DNA of 64,000 nt, taken from positions 124,001 through 188,000 of the forward strand of contig CBIHON010000004.1 of NCBI GenBank assembly GCA_966211965.1. The letters run 5' to 3'. Shown in pieces: positions 62,875 through 64,000 of this stretch. How positions within the stretch are numbered: the first letter of the stretch is position 1; each line of letters opens with the position of its first letter. The notes below the pieces were generated by a model. The model was given only the letters and a program-made list of their open reading frames with translations. It searched no databases and was not told the DNA's origin. Both the position numbers and the translations under genes were made by a program. The stretch comes from CBIHON01 sp966211965. Lineage in GTDB: Bacteria; Pseudomonadota; Gammaproteobacteria; Burkholderiales; Burkholderiaceae_D.

Positions 62875-64000
62875 ATGAAGAAAAACAGGCTGGTCGTCGT
62901 ATTGGGCATGCATCGCAGCGGCACCAGCGCCATCACGCGCGGGCTGCAGGTTCTGGGAGTGGATCTCGGCGATAGCTTCATGCCGCCCAAGGCAGGCAAC
63001 AACGACAAGGGCTTTTGGGAAGATATCGATCTCAATGCGCTGAATATGGAGATGCAAAGCGCCTTGGGCAGCGACTGGCACCACCTCGCCCCGATCGAAT
63101 CGGCCGACGTCGTCTTCCTGCGCAAAAACGGCTACCTGTTGCGCGCGGTCGAATTGCTTCGCAAGAAAGCCGGCGCCGCTCCCATCTTCGGCTTCAAGGA
63201 TCCGCGCGTCGCCAAGCTGCTTCCGTTCTGGAAAGAAGTGTTTGTCGCCTGCGGTTTCGACGTGAGCTACGTGCTCTGCGTGCGCCATCCGCTGAGCGTG
63301 ATCAAGTCGCTCGCCAAGCGCGATGGTTTCGAGGCCGAGAAGAGTTATCAAATGTGGCTCGGACACGTGATCACGGGCTTGTCCGAAAGCGCCGGTGATC
63401 CGCGCGTGCTGGTCGACTTCGACCGCTTGATGGAGATGCCCGAGCGCGAGCTGAACCGGATTGCCGCACAGATTTCCCTGCATGCCGACGCCGCGGAACT
63501 GGAGCGCTACAAGTCCGAATTTCTTGACGAAGGCCTGCGTCATACTGTGTACGGTCCGGATGATTTGCTGCTCGACGATGCCTGTCCGCCGCTGGCGCGC
63601 GAGATCTATGCGGCATTGCGCGATGTGGCCGCGGACAAGACGCAGTTGGACGATCCGGCATTGCGCACTCGCGTCGCCCAATGGTCGAAGGAATTCGAGC
63701 GCATCAAGTCGCCCCTGGCGCTGGCTGACCGGTTGTTCGAACAGAGAGAGGCCGCCAAGGCACTGGTCGTCGAGCGCGACGCGCATATCGTCTATCTCAA
63801 CGGCGTGATACACGACAAGGACGTTCACATCGGTAACCTTGACCAGATTGCCGCCGCCCGCGATGAGCAGATCGCCGAGCTCAGGCAGCTTGCGCTGGAC
63901 AAGGACGTGCATGCGGACAACCTCGGTAAGCTGATCACCGAGCGCGACGAACAGATCAACGCGCTCGGGCAGGCTTTGCATGACAAGGACGTGCATATCG
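62875..64000 (+). CDS. Sulfotransferase with repetitive coiled-coil tail (3' end outside window)
   Basis: An open frame of 375 codons runs off the window end. The N-terminal sulfotransferase domain has the PAPS loop LGMHRSGTSAITRGL (about residue 10), GFKDPRV, and the 3'-phosphate site VLCVRHPLSVIKSLAKRDG (about 137). From about residue 300 the protein becomes coiled coil with a repeat of exactly 28 residues (DKDVH at the codons near 63814, 63898 and 63982). The ATG at 62875 is used; a GTG two codons upstream is possible. Sulfotransferase domains joined to long coiled coils often continue into glycosyltransferase domains, which cannot be checked here. Confidence 0.88.
   Translation, partial: MKKNRLVVVLGMHRSGTSAITRGLQVLGVDLGDSFMPPKAGNNDKGFWEDIDLNALNMEMQSALGSDWHHLAPIESADVVFLRKNGYLLRAVELLRKKAGAAPIFGFKDPRVAKLLPFWKEVFVACGFDVSYVLCVRHPLSVIKSLAKRDGFEAEKSYQMWLGHVITGLSESAGDPRVLVDFDRLMEMPERELNRIAAQISLHADAAELERYKSEFLDEGLRHTVYGPDDLLLDDACPPLAREIYAALRDVAADKTQLDDPALRTRVAQWSKEFERIKSPLALADRLFEQREAAKALVVERDAHIVYLNGVIHDKDVHIGNLDQIAAARDEQIAELRQLALDKDVHADNLGKLITERDEQINALGQALHDKDVHI
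63814..64000 (+). repeat. 84-base tandem coding repeat
   Basis: The string GACAAGGACGT (Asp-Lys-Asp-Val) recurs at 63814, 63898 and 63982, exactly 84 bases apart, with a second shared motif GATGAGCAGATC / GACGAACAGATC between. Each unit encodes 28 residues, four heptads of a coiled coil. The array continues past the window. Confidence 0.85.

Noticed and set aside
1..64000. CRISPR array, tRNA, rRNA, prophage or insertion-sequence transposase
   Set aside because: None recognised on reading both strands; the tandem repeats found are coding repeats, not CRISPR.

Overview
The window looks like chromosome of a betaproteobacterium, most likely Burkholderiales and Oxalobacteraceae-like. This rests on moderately high GC, the housekeeping order yqgE-ruvX-pyrR-pyrB-pyrC'-plsC, and the protein families present; no rRNA or tRNA is available to confirm it. 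It reads from signalling and housekeeping genes (1-10.8 kb) into a large cell-surface island (11-64 kb).

Layout. (1) 1-4.8 kb, minus strand: a translationally coupled signalling operon (EAL/receiver protein, small protein, HDOD protein, PAS histidine kinase, start of a probable response regulator). (2) 5.0-9.9 kb: yqgE, ruvX, pyrR, pyrB, a pseudo-dihydroorotase and plsC, then convergent apaH. (3) 11.0-22.1 kb: rfbBACD (dTDP-L-rhamnose), a GT4 glycosyltransferase, a polyprenyl-phosphate sugar transferase, two unknown membrane proteins (one GT-C-like), manC (GDP-mannose) and an ABC-2 export permease. (4) 22.3-32.8 kb: a type II secretion operon in the order E-F-G-H-I-J-K-L-M-C-D. (5) 32.8-42.6 kb: a tightly packed operon for a CMP-activated legionaminic-acid-type nonulosonate (legB, legC, legG/neuC, legI/neuB, a NeuD/LegH-type acyltransferase, ptmE, legF), ending in an amidotransferase plus HisF- and HisH-like partners that predict an acetamidino group. 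Its first gene overlaps the 3' end of gspD. (6) 42.7-46.0 kb: a DUF2920 protein and a Maf-type (DUF115) glycosyltransferase. (7) 46.2-54.7 kb: a secreted Ser/Thr-rich protein behind a good promoter, a GSCFA protein with two SGNH hydrolase domains, a TPR-sulfotransferase, and a second secreted protein on the opposite strand. The two secreted proteins share an apparently undescribed C-terminal module of about 110 residues, once in the first and four times in the second. (8) 55.0-64.0 kb: a BKACE-family enzyme, a NeuD-like acyltransferase, a decayed ATP-grasp gene, a TPR-GT41 (O-GlcNAc-transferase-like) protein, a BNR/sialidase-like protein, a sulfatase-like protein, a Wzt-type ATPase, and a truncated sulfotransferase with a repetitive coiled coil.

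Working model (inference): rhamnose and mannose nucleotides feed an ABC-exported surface polysaccharide. Its permease and ATPase genes are separated by about 39 kb, with the secretion and nonulosonate genes between them. In parallel, the amidinated legionaminate is loaded by the Maf-like enzyme onto a protein other than flagellin, since no flagellar gene is visible. The best local candidate is the Ser/Thr-rich secreted protein directly downstream, with the coupled type II system as its possible exporter. Acyl-ester hydrolase, sulfotransferase, GT41 and sialidase-like genes suggest further tailoring. The T2SS / legionaminate / Maf / shared-module association is the most interesting candidate system here.
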